A stretch of DNA of 64,000 nucleotides from Thiohalomonas sp963783235 (GTDB lineage Bacteria > Pseudomonadota > Gammaproteobacteria > Thiohalomonadales > Thiohalomonadaceae). The notes under the pieces were generated by a model. The model did not search any database, was not told the origin of the DNA, and saw nothing but the letters and a program-made list of their open reading frames with translations. Every line of letters starts with the position of its first letter. Position 1 is the stretch's first letter. The stretch is from the NCBI GenBank assembly GCA_963783235.1, contig CAWAMN010000001.1, positions 1,798,001-1,862,000 on the forward strand, read 5' to 3'. The position numbers and the translations under genes were made by a program. Shown one piece after another: positions 63,415 through 64,000 of the stretch.

Positions 63415-64000
63415 CTAGGCGCGAATGATCTTTGCAGACGGTTGCCGGTAGACCCCGCGGGCGTCCACGATCAATTTCGCATGTTCCCGAATCAGGTCAT
63501 AGTCGACCTTGTCATGATCGGTGGCGATCAGGACCGCGTCAAAGCCTGCCAACGTCTCCCCAGTGAGGGGGACGCTCTCCATTTCGAAGGAATGCTTCCG
63601 CATGGGTGGGAAGTGCGGCACGTGCGGGTCGTGATACTCCAGTTCCGCCCCACGCTCTTCCAGCAATTCCATAATCGCGGCGGCGGGCGACTCGCGCATG
63701 TCATCGATGTTCTTTTTGTAGGCTATGCCGAGGACAAGGATTCGGCTACCCCGCACCGCTTTGCGGTGTTCATTCAAACCCTCGGCCGTTTTTTGTACAA
63801 CCCGCTCCGGCATTCCGCTGTTGATTTCACCCGCCAGCTCAATGAACCGCGTATTGATTCCATACTCCCGCGCCTTCCAGGTCAGGTAAAAAGGGTCGAT
63901 AGGGATGCAGTGTCCACCGAGACCGGGGCCGGGGTAGTAAGGCACGAAGCCGAAGGGTTTGGTTGCCGCGGCATCGATAACCTCGTAGATGTCGATTCCC
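63415..64000 (-). CDS. UDP-N-acetylglucosamine 6-dehydrogenase (WbpA-like), C-terminal part
   Basis: Open to the window's right edge, so the N-terminus is outside. The visible 195 codons begin GIDIYEVIDAAATKPFGF. The catalytic cysteine is in GPGLGGHCIPIDPFYLTWKA, the form used by UDP-HexNAc dehydrogenases rather than Ugd. ILVLGIAYKKNIDDMRESPA and DPHVPHFPPMRKH follow, and the C-terminal domain ends ARGVYRQPSAKIIRA. It would give UDP-GlcNAcA, a further acidic sugar for the polysaccharide. The apparent start at 63945 is internal. Confidence 0.92.
   Translation of the reverse strand, partial: GIDIYEVIDAAATKPFGFVPYYPGPGLGGHCIPIDPFYLTWKAREYGINTRFIELAGEINSGMPERVVQKTAEGLNEHRKAVRGSRILVLGIAYKKNIDDMRESPAAAIMELLEERGAELEYHDPHVPHFPPMRKHSFEMESVPLTGETLAGFDAVLIATDHDKVDYDLIREHAKLIVDARGVYRQPSAKIIRA

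Noticed and set aside
62586..63418. Series of 73-codon proteins repeating every 91 bases, looking like a tandem gene family
   Set aside because: They are translations of the REP array itself; the period is that of the palindromic units and there are no ribosome sites.

Overview
The window looks like the chromosome of a free-living, GC-rich gammaproteobacterium. The holA-lptE-leuS block on the left and the ssb / uvrA region on the right are typical of that class. Dense REP-type palindromes and a MarR-family exopolysaccharide regulator suggest an environmental lineage (Chromatiales-like, possibly halophilic), but this is an impression, not a demonstration. No rRNA, tRNA or CRISPR array was seen.

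Layout. 0.1-4.9 kb is housekeeping: holA, lptE and leuS on the minus strand, and a divergent DUF192 exported protein. 5.1-15.5 kb is a minus-strand operon with all six genes for CMP-pseudaminic acid (pseB, C, F, G, H, I), a GT-B glycosyltransferase, an ABC exporter, a sulfotransferase and a frameshifted O-acetyltransferase. 15.6-16.4 kb is a scar of decayed duplicated fragments (regulator, manB, a beta-CASP nuclease). 16.7-20.6 kb holds galE, a REP-associated tyrosine transposase between two arrays of its presumed substrate, and the intact nuclease gene. 20.8-49.1 kb is a large surface-polysaccharide locus: a frameshifted WaaL-like ligase, a WbpM-type dehydratase, a WecA-type initiating transferase, a WbpV-type reductase, three GT2 transferases and a further GT-A transferase, Wzy, Wzx, five sulfotransferases, dTDP-sugar genes (rmlB, rmlA, an aminotransferase, a WbqC protein), GDP-fucose genes (manB, manC, gmd, fcl) and the regulator. 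49.5-54.3 kb has a uronate epimerase, APS kinase cysC, a broken MNT-HEPN pair and ugd. 54.7-62.4 kb has ssb, a second MNT-HEPN pair, an MFS transporter and uvrA. The window ends inside a UDP-GlcNAc 6-dehydrogenase gene.

How the genes fit together. The precursors predicted are UDP-QuiNAc/FucNAc-type sugars, a dTDP-amino-deoxysugar, GDP-fucose, UDP-glucuronate and galacturonate, UDP-GlcNAcA, UDP-Gal and CMP-pseudaminic acid. The WecA-like enzyme would start the repeat unit on undecaprenyl phosphate, the transferases extend it, Wzx flips it and Wzy polymerises it. Six predicted PAPS-dependent sulfotransferases plus the APS kinase that makes PAPS point to a sulfated, strongly acidic O-antigen or capsule. 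This is the most interesting system in the window.

Repeats form a second theme. At least three REP subfamilies share a GTAGGAG head and a CGA tail but differ in their stems. They fill most of the 3' intergenic spaces, including two ten-unit arrays that flank uvrA. A separate CCCTCTCCC-type palindrome appears to supply the start region of lptE, the ribosome binding site of an epimerase and a coding loop of gmd. Five accessory genes carry single frameshifts while the housekeeping genes are intact.
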